DNA of 26,399 nucleotides from CAYUCY01 sp964443525 (GTDB taxonomy: Bacteria; Pseudomonadota; Alphaproteobacteria; Caedimonadales; Caedimonadaceae), in the NCBI GenBank assembly GCA_964443525.1, contig CAYUCY010000015.1, forward strand, positions 1-26,399. The letters run 5' to 3'. Below, in pieces: positions 14,761 through 23,409 of the stretch. Made by a program: the position numbers and the translations under genes. Under the pieces are notes generated by a model, which ran no database searches, was not told the origin of the DNA, and saw nothing but the letters and a program-made list of their open reading frames with translations. Every line of letters begins with the position of its first letter. Positions within the stretch are counted from its first letter, which is position 1.

Positions 14761-15342
14761 ATGCTACGGCGTAGTTATGATTGGATCATGGGATATTCAA
14801 CGCGCCCTAATGCTCTATGGGTGTTGATCGCCGTTGCCTTTGCCGAGAGTTCTTTTTTTCCCATCCCCCCCGATCCTCTCTATATCGCTATGATTCTCGG
14901 GCAACGGGAACAGGCATGGCGTCTGGCAATCTTCTGTACTCTTTCCTCCGTGATCGGAGGGCTTTTAGGATATTATATCGGTTTTGCCCTTTATGAGACG
15001 GTGGGAGAATGGATCGTGACCACCTACGGGATGCAGGATTCCATTGAGAAAGCCATGGAAGGTTTTCGCAACTGGGGGTTCTGGATTGTGGCTTTAAAAG
15101 GTCTGACACCGATCCCCTATAAGATCGTGACCATTGCAAGCGGTATTGCAAAGCTGGATATGGCAACTTTTCTTTCTGCCTCCATCATTGCGAGAGGGTT
15201 TCGATTTTTTATGCTTGCAGCTTTGCTTCGGAATTTCGGTGCAGAAATTAAAGAATACATCGACAGGAACTTGGGTTTCGTGACGACAGTCGGGGTGAGT
15301 GCGCTTGTCATCGGATTTGTGGTGATTAAATATCTTTGGTAA
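14761..15342 (+). CDS. DedA/YqaA-family inner-membrane protein
   Basis: 193 residues with several hydrophobic segments (about 17-35, 53-80, 105-130, 135-160, 170-192). The SSFFPIPPDPLYIAMILG segment and the later GFWIVALKGLTPIPYKIVTI re-entrant-type segment, each with Pro-rich IP motifs, mark the YqaA branch of the DedA (SNARE-associated) superfamily. DedA proteins are proposed lipid or undecaprenyl-phosphate flippases dependent on proton motive force; YqaA substrates are unknown. GGGG before the ATG is the ribosome site. First gene of a unit with dsbB (32 nt downstream) and coq7, a frequent alphaproteobacterial order. Confidence 0.9.
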   Translation: MLRRSYDWIMGYSTRPNALWVLIAVAFAESSFFPIPPDPLYIAMILGQREQAWRLAIFCTLSSVIGGLLGYYIGFALYETVGEWIVTTYGMQDSIEKAMEGFRNWGFWIVALKGLTPIPYKIVTIASGIAKLDMATFLSASIIARGFRFFMLAALLRNFGAEIKEYIDRNLGFVTTVGVSALVIGFVVIKYLW

Positions 15343-15374
15343 ACTACACCCAAATCTAATTTTTGGGGAAAATC

Positions 15375-15857
15375 ATGATACTTCAGCGCCGATACTTGAT
15401 TCTCTATATTTTAGGAACATCCCTCGCTTCCCTTATCTTTGCGTATATCTCCGAGCATTTCTTCGGTCTCAGGCCTTGTGCCCTTTGCTATTATCAGCGG
15501 TATTTTTTCTGGGGAATTGCGGGAGTCTCCGGCCTGATTTATTTTATTTTGTCTTTCCAAGGGATGATTTGGTCAAAAATGTCACTTTTTGCTCTTTACC
15601 TGGGGAACTTGGGGGTTGCTTTCTATCAAGTTCTGGTGGAGTACCATTTCATCCCAGAGCCTCGTATCTGTCAAAGACCGTCGATTGACTTTGGGTCTAC
15701 GGCTCAAGTGACTGAGCAGCTTCTCCAACTTCAGCCTGTTTCTTGTGCAGAGGTTGCCTGGTCTTTCTTCGGCATTTCCATGGCAGGGTACAATGTTCTC
15801 TACTCCCTCTTTACCCTCGGTCTGATGATTTACTTCCAAAAGAAGGGGTGTCGATGA
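15375..15857 (+). CDS. dsbB: Disulfide bond formation protein DsbB
   Basis: Inner-membrane quinone reductase that reoxidises DsbA. About 160 residues with four membrane segments. The first redox pair is in RPCALCYYQR (CxxC with the conserved Arg near ubiquinone); the second periplasmic pair is Cys in ICQRPSIDF and Cys in PVSCAEVAW. The start ATG at 15375 has GGGGAAAA just upstream; a TTG at 15363 is less likely. Its stop overlaps the coq7 ATG (ATGA). Pairing with a ubiquinone-synthesis gene is functionally sensible, since DsbB passes electrons to ubiquinone; dsbA is not in the window. Confidence 0.93.
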   Translation: MILQRRYLILYILGTSLASLIFAYISEHFFGLRPCALCYYQRYFFWGIAGVSGLIYFILSFQGMIWSKMSLFALYLGNLGVAFYQVLVEYHFIPEPRICQRPSIDFGSTAQVTEQLLQLQPVSCAEVAWSFFGISMAGYNVLYSLFTLGLMIYFQKKGCR

Positions 15858-16381
15858 AAAAGCCTCCTCGAGAACTGGTCTCTGAAATGATTCGCGTTAA
15901 TCAGGCGGGGGAATACGGAGCCAAACGTATTTACGAAGGGCAACTAGCGGTCTTGAGAAACGCGCCTTGTGGAAAAACCATCGAGCATATGGCGCATCAG
16001 GAAGAACGACATTTGGAAGCTTTTAATCGTCTGCTTGTGGAGAGACGGGTGCGTCCGACTGCCTTGTCTCCCCTATGGCATGCAGCAGGATATGCTTTGG
16101 GTTTTCTGACGGCACGGTTGGGTGAAAAAGCGGCCATGGCGTGTACGGTGGCCGTTGAAGAGGTCATCGACGCCCATTATGCCGAACAAGAAAAAATTCT
16201 TGAAGACATAGGGGAGGAGGAAGCCCTGAAATCTCAAATCAAGAAATTCCGGTCAGAAGAGCTTGAGCATCGGGATATCGGTCTTGCCTTGGGGGCAGAA
16301 GAAACAACAGGTTACTTTCTTCTTAAAGGGCTCATTAAAGTAGGTTCCCAAGCAGCAATTTGGCTTTCAAAAAGATTTTAG
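15854..16381 (+). CDS. coq7: Demethoxyubiquinone hydroxylase (Coq7/CLK-1 family)
   Basis: Di-iron monooxygenase that hydroxylates 2-octaprenyl-3-methyl-6-methoxy-benzoquinol in the penultimate step of ubiquinone synthesis. 175 residues, the compact single-domain form. Iron ligands are visible: Glu in NQAGEYGA, the E-x-x-H type HQEERHLEAF, Glu in VEEVIDAHYAEQE and E-x-x-H in SEELEHRDI. The ATG at 15854 overlaps the dsbB stop by 4 nt with AAGGGG upstream. Peripheral membrane protein by family knowledge. Its stop overlaps that of mltG by 4 nt from the other strand. Confidence 0.96.
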   Translation: MKKPPRELVSEMIRVNQAGEYGAKRIYEGQLAVLRNAPCGKTIEHMAHQEERHLEAFNRLLVERRVRPTALSPLWHAAGYALGFLTARLGEKAAMACTVAVEEVIDAHYAEQEKILEDIGEEEALKSQIKKFRSEELEHRDIGLALGAEETTGYFLLKGLIKVGSQAAIWLSKRF

Positions 16382-17388
16382 GAATTTCTTTTTTTCTCTT
16401 CTCGGATTTTGCGCCAATGATGATGATTTTTTTGATGCTCCCGAGATGAATTTGTAAAGATGTGGCCGCCGCTGCCGTTGGCAACAAAGAAAAGGTCATC
16501 CGTTTGAGCTGGATTGAGGACCGCAAGAATCGAATCTTTGCCGACATTGCAAATCGGTGTCGGGGGGAGTCCTTGGATCAGGTAGGTGTTATAAGGGGAC
16601 GGATAATGAAGATCCGTTTTCGAGAGGCCTTGATTGAGGGGACGTCCTTTTTCTAAAAAAAGGGCATAGTGAACTGTGGGATCACATTGAAGACGCATTC
16701 CTGCTTTCAACCGGTTTAAAAAGGCGGCCGCAATGTGCGGACGTTCTTGCGGCAGCGCCGTTTCTTTCTCGACGAGGGACGCCAAAATCACAACCTCGTC
16801 AAAAGACGTCAGGGGAGCCGGCGGGAGAAGACCTTTTCTTTCAGTTTCTTCTTTAAGAGAGAGGAGGGCTTTTTGCATCCGCTCTACAAGGCTTTCTCTC
16901 GCTTCGCCATAGGTGTAAGCGTAGGTTTCAGAAAGACAGGAACCTTCCGGAAGAGGTTCTCGTAAGACGCCTTTTAGTTTCGGTAGATTTTCAAGAAGAG
17001 CAAAAAGTTCTCCGGAGGTTTTTCCTTCCACCAAGGTTACCTTGTTGAGAAGAACATCGCCTTGAGAGAGTTTTCGGATGACTTGTGCAAGAGAAAGGGG
17101 GGGCTCAAAGAGATATTCTCCCGCTTTTAAAGAGCTCGAAAGACCCATAAGTTTTGCGGATACCTTAAAAAGAAAAGGAGAGTCGATGATTTTTGTCTTG
17201 TGTAATGTCTGCGCAATAGAGTTAAGAGAGGCATTCGGAGGGATCACGACTTCTTGCGGGCTTCGAATGACTTGTGGTGCGACCAGAGCCGAATAATACA
17301 ATAGTCCCCCTTGAATTAAGGAAAAAGAGGAAACAAGGCTGAAGGCCAGATAGAAGGGATAGGAAGAGAAGCGCTTTTTATCCTTCAA
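16378..17388 (-). CDS. mltG: Endolytic peptidoglycan transglycosylase MltG
   Basis: Inner-membrane lytic transglycosylase that cuts nascent glycan strands and sets their length. About 335-350 residues. A short basic cytoplasmic start, one membrane segment (about 10-35 from the chosen start), a LysM-like region (VVIPPNASLNSIAQTLHK) and the YceG catalytic domain: LASLVEKETALPQERPHIAA with the catalytic Glu, then LQCDPTVHYAL, LHYPSPYNTYLIQGLPPTPI and the terminal FFVANGSGGHIFT. The start is uncertain: no ATG is available, and TTG codons at 17388, 17403 and 17430 are all possible. 17388 is chosen because it gives the smallest overlap with fabF (11 nt) and a basic tail directly before the membrane segment. 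fabF-mltG adjacency is common. Confidence 0.92.
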   Translation of the reverse strand: MKDKKRFSSYPFYLAFSLVSSFSLIQGGLLYYSALVAPQVIRSPQEVVIPPNASLNSIAQTLHKTKIIDSPFLFKVSAKLMGLSSSLKAGEYLFEPPLSLAQVIRKLSQGDVLLNKVTLVEGKTSGELFALLENLPKLKGVLREPLPEGSCLSETYAYTYGEARESLVERMQKALLSLKEETERKGLLPPAPLTSFDEVVILASLVEKETALPQERPHIAAAFLNRLKAGMRLQCDPTVHYALFLEKGRPLNQGLSKTDLHYPSPYNTYLIQGLPPTPICNVGKDSILAVLNPAQTDDLFFVANGSGGHIFTNSSREHQKNHHHWRKIREEKKRNS

Positions 17389-18637
17389 AGGCTTTAAACA
17401 CAACCGATGCGTTGGTCCCGCCGAAGCCAAAAGAGTTAGATAGAGCCACTTTTACGGGACGTTCTTTCGCCTTCAAGGGAACGAGATCGATTCCCTGGCA
17501 GGAATCGGAGACGTTTTCCAGGTTGAGAGTCGGAGGAACAACTTGATCGATGAGGCTCATGACGGAAAAAATGGCCTCAACACCGCCTGCAGCTCCCAGA
17601 AGGTGACCGATGGCTGATTTGGTAGAGGACATAGAAACCCGCGCCGCATTTTCACCCAAGAGGCGCCTGACAGCCCCTAATTCAATCTCGTCGCCGAGGG
17701 GAGTAGAAGTGCCGTGTGCATTGATGTAGTCCACCTGCTCCGGATTTAATCCTGCATTTTTAAGGGCCATACGCATTGAACGGTAGCCGCCGTTCCCGTC
17801 CTGAGGAGGGGCTGTGATATGGTGCGCATCACCCGAGAGTCCGTATCCGACCAACTCGGCATAAATTTTAGCACCGCGCTTCTTGGCATGCTCCAATTCT
17901 TCAAGGACGAGAATGCCTGCACCCTCTCCCATGACAAATCCATCGCGATCCTGATCCCAGGGGCGAGAGGCTTTTTCGGGGGTATCATTAAAATTGGTCG
18001 ACAAGGCTCTTGCTGCGGCAAAACCTGCAAGGCCCAGTCTGCAAACGGCAGCCTCAGCACCACCTGCAATCATGACGTCCGCATCCCCTGACCGAATAAG
18101 GCGTCCTGCATCTCCGATCGCATGCGCTCCCGTGGAGCAAGCAGTTACGACCGAATGGTTCGGTCCCTTAAACCCATACCGGATAGAAACATGTCCTGAA
18201 GCCAGATTGATCAGGGCGGAAGGAATAAAGAAAGGAGAAACGCGTCTCGGCCCTTGTTCATGGAGAGTCACGGAAGCATCATAAATTCTTGTAAGGCCAC
18301 CGATCCCCGAGCCGATCATGATGCCGGTGCGTCCTTGCTCTTCTTCTGTCTCTGCTTTCCATCCCGAATCTTCGATAGCCTGAACAGAGGCCGCAACGCC
18401 GTAAAGAATAAAGGGATCGACTTTTCGTTGTTCTTTGGGCTCCATGTAGAGATCGGGATTAAAGCCTCCTTCTCCTCGAGGGACGAGTCCCGCAACTTGA
18501 GCTGGGATATCGGAGACATCAAACTCCGTAATTTTTCGGATGCCGGACTGGTTCGCGAGAAGATGGCGCCACGTTGTCTTCAGGTCAGCGCCAAGAGGGC
18601 TCACCATCCCCAGTCCGGTAACAACAACGCGGCGCAT
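17378..18637 (-). CDS. fabF: Beta-ketoacyl-ACP synthase II
   Basis: Elongating condensing enzyme of type II fatty-acid synthesis. 419 residues, full length. Catalytic triad Cys167 (VTACSTGAH), His308 (NAHGTSTPLGD) and His345 (KSAIGHLLGAAGG); glycine-rich C-terminal FGFGGTNA. The ATG at 18637 has AAGGAG upstream. Follows acpP by 24 nt and overlaps mltG at its end. With acpP, fabG and fabD it forms the core fatty-acid operon; fabH and plsX are not in the window. Confidence 0.97.
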   Translation of the reverse strand: MRRVVVTGLGMVSPLGADLKTTWRHLLANQSGIRKITEFDVSDIPAQVAGLVPRGEGGFNPDLYMEPKEQRKVDPFILYGVAASVQAIEDSGWKAETEEEQGRTGIMIGSGIGGLTRIYDASVTLHEQGPRRVSPFFIPSALINLASGHVSIRYGFKGPNHSVVTACSTGAHAIGDAGRLIRSGDADVMIAGGAEAAVCRLGLAGFAAARALSTNFNDTPEKASRPWDQDRDGFVMGEGAGILVLEELEHAKKRGAKIYAELVGYGLSGDAHHITAPPQDGNGGYRSMRMALKNAGLNPEQVDYINAHGTSTPLGDEIELGAVRRLLGENAARVSMSSTKSAIGHLLGAAGGVEAIFSVMSLIDQVVPPTLNLENVSDSCQGIDLVPLKAKERPVKVALSNSFGFGGTNASVVFKAFEG

Positions 18638-18661
18638 AGGTCTCGTACTCCTTATAGCGTG

Positions 18662-18898
18662 CTAGGCAGCATTTTGTTCGATGAACTGAATCGCATCCTG
18701 GACAGTGCGAATTTTTTGAGCGGCATCATCGGGGATTTCGATGCTGAACTCTTCTTCAAAAGCCATAACCATTTCAACGGTGTCAAGGCTATCGGCGCCG
18801 AGATCATCCATAAAGCTGGCGGTTGGTGTTACTTTTGATTCTTCAACACCCAACTGTTCAACAATAATCTTGGTTACGCGCTCGGAAATATTACTCAT
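18662..18898 (-). CDS. acpP: Acyl carrier protein
   Basis: 78 residues, acidic, four-helix carrier protein. The phosphopantetheine serine lies in GADSLDTVEMVMAFEEEF (Ser37). It carries acyl chains between FabD, FabF, FabG and the dehydratase. A separate promoter candidate lies 66-93 nt upstream, fitting the high expression ACP usually needs. The GGAAG site precedes the ATG. Confidence 0.97.
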   Translation of the reverse strand: MSNISERVTKIIVEQLGVEESKVTPTASFMDDLGADSLDTVEMVMAFEEEFSIEIPDDAAQKIRTVQDAIQFIEQNAA

Positions 18899-18963
18899 TT
18901 GTTTTCTTCCTTTTCTTCAGAGCTGTTGTTACAGCTTTTTCAAAGTTTAAATCAACGGAAGGA

Positions 18964-18991
18964 AATGTAGCATACTTTGCTTGGAGTTCAA
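18964..18991 (-). promoter_or_regulatory. Candidate promoter for acpP-fabF
   Basis: On the minus strand TTGAAC (18986-18991) and TACATT (18964-18969) are 16 nt apart, in the 99-nt gap between fabG and acpP. The resulting leader of about 60 nt contains a small hairpin, AGCTGT-AACA-ACAGCT. Confidence 0.5.
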
Positions 18992-18997
18992 ACAAAT

Positions 18998-19735
18998 TTA
19001 CACCATCAGCATCCCGCCGTTTATATGCAAGGTCTGACCTGTCACATATGCTGCTTCATTACTGGCAAGGTAGGCAACGCCTGCGGCAATATCTTCGGGC
19101 GACCCCATCCGGCCTTGCGGAATGGAGGCAGAGATACGCTGCTTCTGCTCATCTGTCAACACTTCCGTCATGGAAGAGGCGATAAAGCCCGGCGCAACGC
19201 AGTTGACGGTAATATTTCGACTGGCAAGCTCTTGAGCCAGAGATTTGGAAAGGCCGATAAGACCTGCCTTTGAGGCGCAATAGTTGGATTGGCCAGGATT
19301 TCCCGTCACCCCAACAACGGAGCTGATATTAATAATACGTCCCCAACGGCGCTTCATCATGCCTTTTACGGCCGCTCTCATCAGACGAAAAGAGGCAGTT
19401 AGATTAACAGCAAGAACATCCTCGAAGTCCTCGTCTTTCATGCGAAGGATCAACCCATCCTTGGTCATTCCTGCATTATTAACGAGAATATCAAGCTGGC
19501 CTAAAGTCTCTTCTGCTTGAGGGATTAATTTTTCTATCTCCTCTGCCGATTTGAGATTGCAAGACAAAACATAAACGCGTTCTTTAAGATCCGCTGCGAG
19601 CCCATCAAGGGCATCTCGTCTCGTGCCCGAGAGAGCGACCGTTGCACCCAGCTTATGAAGGGTTTGTGCGATTCCTTGACCGATGCCGCCCGAGGCGCCC
19701 GTCACAAGAGCTGTTTTACCTGTAAGATCGAACAT
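18998..19735 (-). CDS. fabG: 3-oxoacyl-ACP reductase
   Basis: NADPH-dependent reductase of the fatty-acid elongation cycle, SDR family. 245 residues. Cofactor loop TGASGGIG (12-19), NNAG (86-89), catalytic Ser139 (NISSVVG), Tyr152 and Lys156 (YCASKAG), and the C-terminal GQTLHINGGMLMV typical of FabG. AGGAG lies before the ATG at 19735. Follows fabD by 18 nt. Confidence 0.97.
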   Translation of the reverse strand: MFDLTGKTALVTGASGGIGQGIAQTLHKLGATVALSGTRRDALDGLAADLKERVYVLSCNLKSAEEIEKLIPQAEETLGQLDILVNNAGMTKDGLILRMKDEDFEDVLAVNLTASFRLMRAAVKGMMKRRWGRIINISSVVGVTGNPGQSNYCASKAGLIGLSKSLAQELASRNITVNCVAPGFIASSMTEVLTDEQKQRISASIPQGRMGSPEDIAAGVAYLASNEAAYVTGQTLHINGGMLMV

Positions 19736-19753
19736 GTTGGCTCCTTAATTATA

Positions 19754-20692
19754 TTAAACTGATTTCAGGAAAGTCTCGACATCTTGAGGGGTATTAACGG
19801 TGATCGCCTCAAGGTCGGGATCAATTCGCTTCACAAGGCCTGATAGAACCTTCCCCGCTCCGATCTCGACGATTTTAGTCACGCCCGATTCTTTAAGAGT
19901 CAGGATCGTCTCATGCCATCTGACACGACCCGTTATTTGCTGAACGAGGAGATTTTTTAAAGCTTGAGGGTTTTGTTCGGGAGTTACCGAGACGTTCGGG
20001 ATCAGAGCAACAACGGGTTTGTTAAAGGTGCTTGCCGCAAGTTTCTCTGCCATGGTGTCGGCTGCCGGTGCCATTAAGGAACAGTGAAAGGGGGCGCTCA
20101 CAGGCAACTTTAAAGCCCTTTTAAGGCCGGTTTCGGCGGCAATGGTTAAGGCGCGTGTGATAGCCTCGGTATGGCCGCTGATCACGACTTGACCGGGGCA
20201 GTTATCATTGGCAACCTCACAGACTTGGCCTTCCCGGGCTCTCAAACAAATTTCTTCCACTTGATCAAGGGTTGAGCCTAAAAGGGCGGCCATAGTTCCT
20301 TGGCCCAAAGGAACAGCTTCCTGCATGGCGCGGCCTCTCGCCTTTAACAAAAGGGCAGTATCGGCAAGCGAGAGCGCTTGTGTGGATGCAAGAGCACTAT
20401 ATTCTCCCAAAGAATGTCCCGCAACGAAGGAAACCTTATTGGCAAAATCAAAGCCGGCTTCTTTTTCCAAAACTCGGTGAATTGCGAGACTGACCGCCAT
20501 CAGAGCGGGTTGGGCATTTTCTGTAAGCGTTAAGTCTTCAAGAGGTCCCTCAAACATAAGCTGGCTCAGGTTTTGATGAAGAACCTCGTCAATCTCCTGG
20601 AAAGTTTCTTTTGCGACAAGAGAGGCATCAAAAAAATCTCTTCCCATTCCAACGGCTTGCGAGCCTTGACCCGGATAGACAAAAGATAGCAT
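19754..20692 (-). CDS. fabD: Malonyl-CoA:ACP transacylase
   Basis: Loads malonate onto ACP for fatty-acid elongation. 312 residues, full length. N-terminal FVYPGQGSQAVGMGRDF, nucleophile Ser94 in GHSLGEYSAL, Arg119 that holds the malonyl carboxylate (KARGRAM), and catalytic His203 (SAPFHCSLM). CGGAG precedes the ATG by about eight bases. First gene of the fabD-fabG-acpP-fabF-mltG series. Confidence 0.97.
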   Translation of the reverse strand: MLSFVYPGQGSQAVGMGRDFFDASLVAKETFQEIDEVLHQNLSQLMFEGPLEDLTLTENAQPALMAVSLAIHRVLEKEAGFDFANKVSFVAGHSLGEYSALASTQALSLADTALLLKARGRAMQEAVPLGQGTMAALLGSTLDQVEEICLRAREGQVCEVANDNCPGQVVISGHTEAITRALTIAAETGLKRALKLPVSAPFHCSLMAPAADTMAEKLAASTFNKPVVALIPNVSVTPEQNPQALKNLLVQQITGRVRWHETILTLKESGVTKIVEIGAGKVLSGLVKRIDPDLEAITVNTPQDVETFLKSV

Positions 20693-20731
20693 TTGTTTTT
20701 GCTCCGATTTTAGTCAATGATATTGGTAAAA

Positions 20732-20754
20732 GACACGGAACCTTGAGTCGTGTC
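20732..20754. promoter_or_regulatory. Inverted repeat between fabD and the MFS gene
   Basis: GACACG (20732-20737) and CGTGTC (20749-20754) flank 11 nt. Read on the minus strand the upstream arm overlaps a TTGACA (20750-20755), a possible fabD -35 box, although no good -10 follows. It is a candidate operator for either divergent unit. Confidence 0.35.
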
Positions 20755-20798
20755 AAGAGAAGGATGATTAGGAGACCCTTGAGGTCTTTCAAATAACG

Positions 20799-22079
20799 AT
20801 GACTGGACTAATGATAAGACGTCTCCTAGCCTTTGTCAAAGAGCCACCGCTCTTTAAAAATCGCGTTGAGCCCTTTTTCGTGATGCTGGCTCTTTTTACG
20901 ACCGAAATTGCAACGGACCTTTATTTGCCGGCGCTTCCCTTTTTAAACGGATATTTTTCAACGACCGAGGAAATCGTCGGTTGGACACTGTCATGCTACT
21001 TTTTTGCTCCTGTCCTTTCCTGTCTTTTGTTCGGGCCTTTTTCTGATCGGTTTGGGCGTAGTCGGATTTTAACTTTGGGCATGCTCATCTATGCGTCCGG
21101 TGCTTTTCTATGTGCCGTCTCCCAAAGTATCGAAGAATTAATTATTTTCAGATTTGTTCAGGGATTTGGAAGTGGTGCGCCTTGGGTTGTAGGGATTGCC
21201 TTGATGCGAGATCTGTATCGGGAAGAGGATTGCTCTCGCGTCCTCTCTTTTATTTACGGCGTTATCGCTTTGGCTCCTGCCATCGGTGCTTCTTTAGGTG
21301 GGTATTTGGTGGCGCGCGCAAGCTGGCGATGGGGATTTGCTCTGGTCGCCGTTCTTGCTTTTTTATGCGTTTTTTGTTTGCGGGCGTTGGTTCGAGAACC
21401 AGAAAAGCTTAAGGACCCTAAATCTTTTAAGATCTCTTCAGACTTAAAGGTTTATGGGAATCTTTTAAGAAATTGGGGCTATCTCGCCTATGCTTTGACG
21501 TCCTCTCTCATTTCCGCAGGTTATTGGTCTTGCGGTGCTGTCGCACCCTATTTGTTTATAGATGAGGCCGGTTATACCCCTGAATTTTACGGAAATGTTC
21601 AAGCAGGCCTTTTGCTTGTTTTTATCGTGGGAGCATATATGAATTATCTTTTCATTAAAAGATGGGGCATCGATCGAACGCTTTTAACAGGGATTTCCTT
21701 GTGCGCACTCTCTTCTATTCTCTTGTTTCTCGTTCAAAAGAACTTCTCGAGCCATTTAATGTTTTTGATCTTGACCCTCTCTCTCTATTCAATCGGAACG
21801 GGGATGGTGTACTCTAATACAGCGAGTCGGGCCTTTCGATATACCCCTCGGCATAAGGGAGCCGCCGCTTCTCTGATGAGTACCCTTGAATCAATCCTCC
21901 CTGCTGCAAGCATTAGCCTTACCCTGTATTTTTATGATCAAACTTTCAGGCCAGTTGCCTGGATTTCCTTAGGATCTGCTTTACTTTCCTTGTTCTTGGT
22001 GATAGCTGTCGTTAAAAGAACTTCATTTCTCAAGCGCAAAAATGCTCTTTTCCAGGAGCAAAAGCCGTTAAAAGTTTAA
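20799..22079 (+). CDS. Bcr/CflA-type MFS drug-efflux transporter
   Basis: Proton-coupled exporter of the major facilitator superfamily, 12-TM type. About 426 residues. Bcr/CflA signs: TDLYLPALPFL in TM1, motif A GPFSDRFGRSRILTLG in the first cytoplasmic loop, RFVQGFGSGAPWVVGIALMR, then PAIGASLGGYL in TM5. The N-terminal 28 residues before the first membrane segment are unusually long and basic; a later start is possible, since the visible AGGAG (20770-20774) is 24 nt from the ATG with a small hairpin between. Substrate cannot be read from sequence: family members export bicyclomycin, chloramphenicol or other compounds. The amino-acid antiporter follows after 13 nt, so the two are likely co-transcribed. 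Confidence 0.9.
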   Translation: MTGLMIRRLLAFVKEPPLFKNRVEPFFVMLALFTTEIATDLYLPALPFLNGYFSTTEEIVGWTLSCYFFAPVLSCLLFGPFSDRFGRSRILTLGMLIYASGAFLCAVSQSIEELIIFRFVQGFGSGAPWVVGIALMRDLYREEDCSRVLSFIYGVIALAPAIGASLGGYLVARASWRWGFALVAVLAFLCVFCLRALVREPEKLKDPKSFKISSDLKVYGNLLRNWGYLAYALTSSLISAGYWSCGAVAPYLFIDEAGYTPEFYGNVQAGLLLVFIVGAYMNYLFIKRWGIDRTLLTGISLCALSSILLFLVQKNFSSHLMFLILTLSLYSIGTGMVYSNTASRAFRYTPRHKGAAASLMSTLESILPAASISLTLYFYDQTFRPVAWISLGSALLSLFLVIAVVKRTSFLKRKNALFQEQKPLKV

Positions 22080-22092
22080 GGATTATAAAATC

Positions 22093-23409
22093 ATGAGTTA
22101 TGCCTCGGAACAAAGACAATTCGGCCTTTGGCGGACAACGGCTCTCGTTGTAGGCAACATGATCGGAACCAGTATTTTTATTTTGCCTGCAAGCTTGGGG
22201 GCCTTCGGTTCTTTGAGCCTTTTGGGGTGGGTTGTCACCTCTTTCGGAGCAATGGCTCTCGCTCTTGTTTTTGGTCGCTTAAGCCAGAGAGAACCTTTGA
22301 CGGGAGGCCCTTATGCCTATAGCCGAAAAGCCTTTGGAGACTTTATCGGCTTTCAAATGGCCTGGTCTTACTGGATCGTGAACTGGGTCAGCAATGCAGC
22401 TGTTTGTGTTGCTTTCGTGAACTTCCTGAGCTACGTGTTTCCGGAGATTCTCTCTTCTCCCTTTTATTCCTTAAGTATTTCCCTGGTAACGCTTTGGAGT
22501 TTGACCTTTCTGAACTCGGTGAGTCTCAAGGGTGTCGGAAATCTTCAATTGGTCGTAACGCTTTTTAAAATCATTCCTTTTATTCTGATCGGGATGGGGG
22601 GGATTTTCTTTATGGATGCACAAAATTTTCATCCCCCACTCACCGCCGGAAAAAACAGCTTTGATGTCATTAATGCGGCAGCAGCCATGACCTTGTTTAG
22701 TTTTCTTGGCCTTGAATCGGCAACCATTCCGGCAGGCCATGTAGAAAATCCTGAAAAGACCATCCCGCGGGCGACCATCCTAGGGACGCTGTTGACGGCG
22801 CTCATTTATATTTGGATCAACGTGGTGATCTTCGGAGTCATCTCACCGGAGGGGGCTGCAGCATCAAATGCGCCTTTTTCAGAGGTGGCGGCAAAAATGT
22901 TCGGTTCTCAAGCAGGTGTTTTAATTGCTCTCTGCGCAGCTGTTTCTTGCTTCGGGACATTGAACGGGTGGATCCTCCTGCAAGGGCAAGTCCCCATGGC
23001 GGCTGCTCAAGATAACTTGTTCCCTCGGGTCTTTGCTCGCGTTTCCGACCAAAAACTCCCCATCTTCGGCCTTATTTTTTCAAGCGTTCTGGTTTCTTTT
23101 CTCCTTATGCTGAACTACCAGGCAGGTCTTGTGGAACAGTTCGAGTTTATCATCAAGTTAACGGCCTTTGCCGTTCTGATCCCTTATCTTTTTTCAGCCG
23201 CTGCCGATATGACGTTTTTGTTGCGGGAAAAGGAGTTTTGGGAAAAGAGGGCATTTTGGCGAGCCCTTTTCGGCTCGATCCTTGCCATCTTTTACTCACT
23301 TTGGACTTTTGTAGGAGCCGGTGCTGAGATTGTTTACTTGGGCTCGTTCCTGATTTTCGGATGTGTTCCCATTTATGTTTGGATGCGCGCAAGACAACCT
23401 CAAGCATAA
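22093..23409 (+). CDS. APC-family amino-acid antiporter, AdiC-like
   Basis: 438 residues, 12 predicted membrane segments, of the basic amino-acid/polyamine antiporter group. The first segment carries GNMIGTSIFILPASLG, matching the substrate-backbone GSG-type loop region, and GGPYAYSRKAFGDFIGFQ. By comparison with E. coli AdiC, the gating YW (AWSYWIVNW), the Glu of GLESAT (AdiC Glu208) and the Trp of NGWILLQ (AdiC Trp293) are kept, while the AdiC Trp202 position is Phe (LFSFLGLES). This supports an amino-acid exchanger but not a specific substrate. No decarboxylase gene, the usual acid-resistance partner, is nearby, so uptake or exchange of host amino acids is equally possible. AAGGA precedes the ATG; its end overlaps dapE by 10 nt. 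Confidence 0.88.
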   Translation: MSYASEQRQFGLWRTTALVVGNMIGTSIFILPASLGAFGSLSLLGWVVTSFGAMALALVFGRLSQREPLTGGPYAYSRKAFGDFIGFQMAWSYWIVNWVSNAAVCVAFVNFLSYVFPEILSSPFYSLSISLVTLWSLTFLNSVSLKGVGNLQLVVTLFKIIPFILIGMGGIFFMDAQNFHPPLTAGKNSFDVINAAAAMTLFSFLGLESATIPAGHVENPEKTIPRATILGTLLTALIYIWINVVIFGVISPEGAAASNAPFSEVAAKMFGSQAGVLIALCAAVSCFGTLNGWILLQGQVPMAAAQDNLFPRVFARVSDQKLPIFGLIFSSVLVSFLLMLNYQAGLVEQFEFIIKLTAFAVLIPYLFSAAADMTFLLREKEFWEKRAFWRALFGSILAIFYSLWTFVGAGAEIVYLGSFLIFGCVPIYVWMRARQPQA

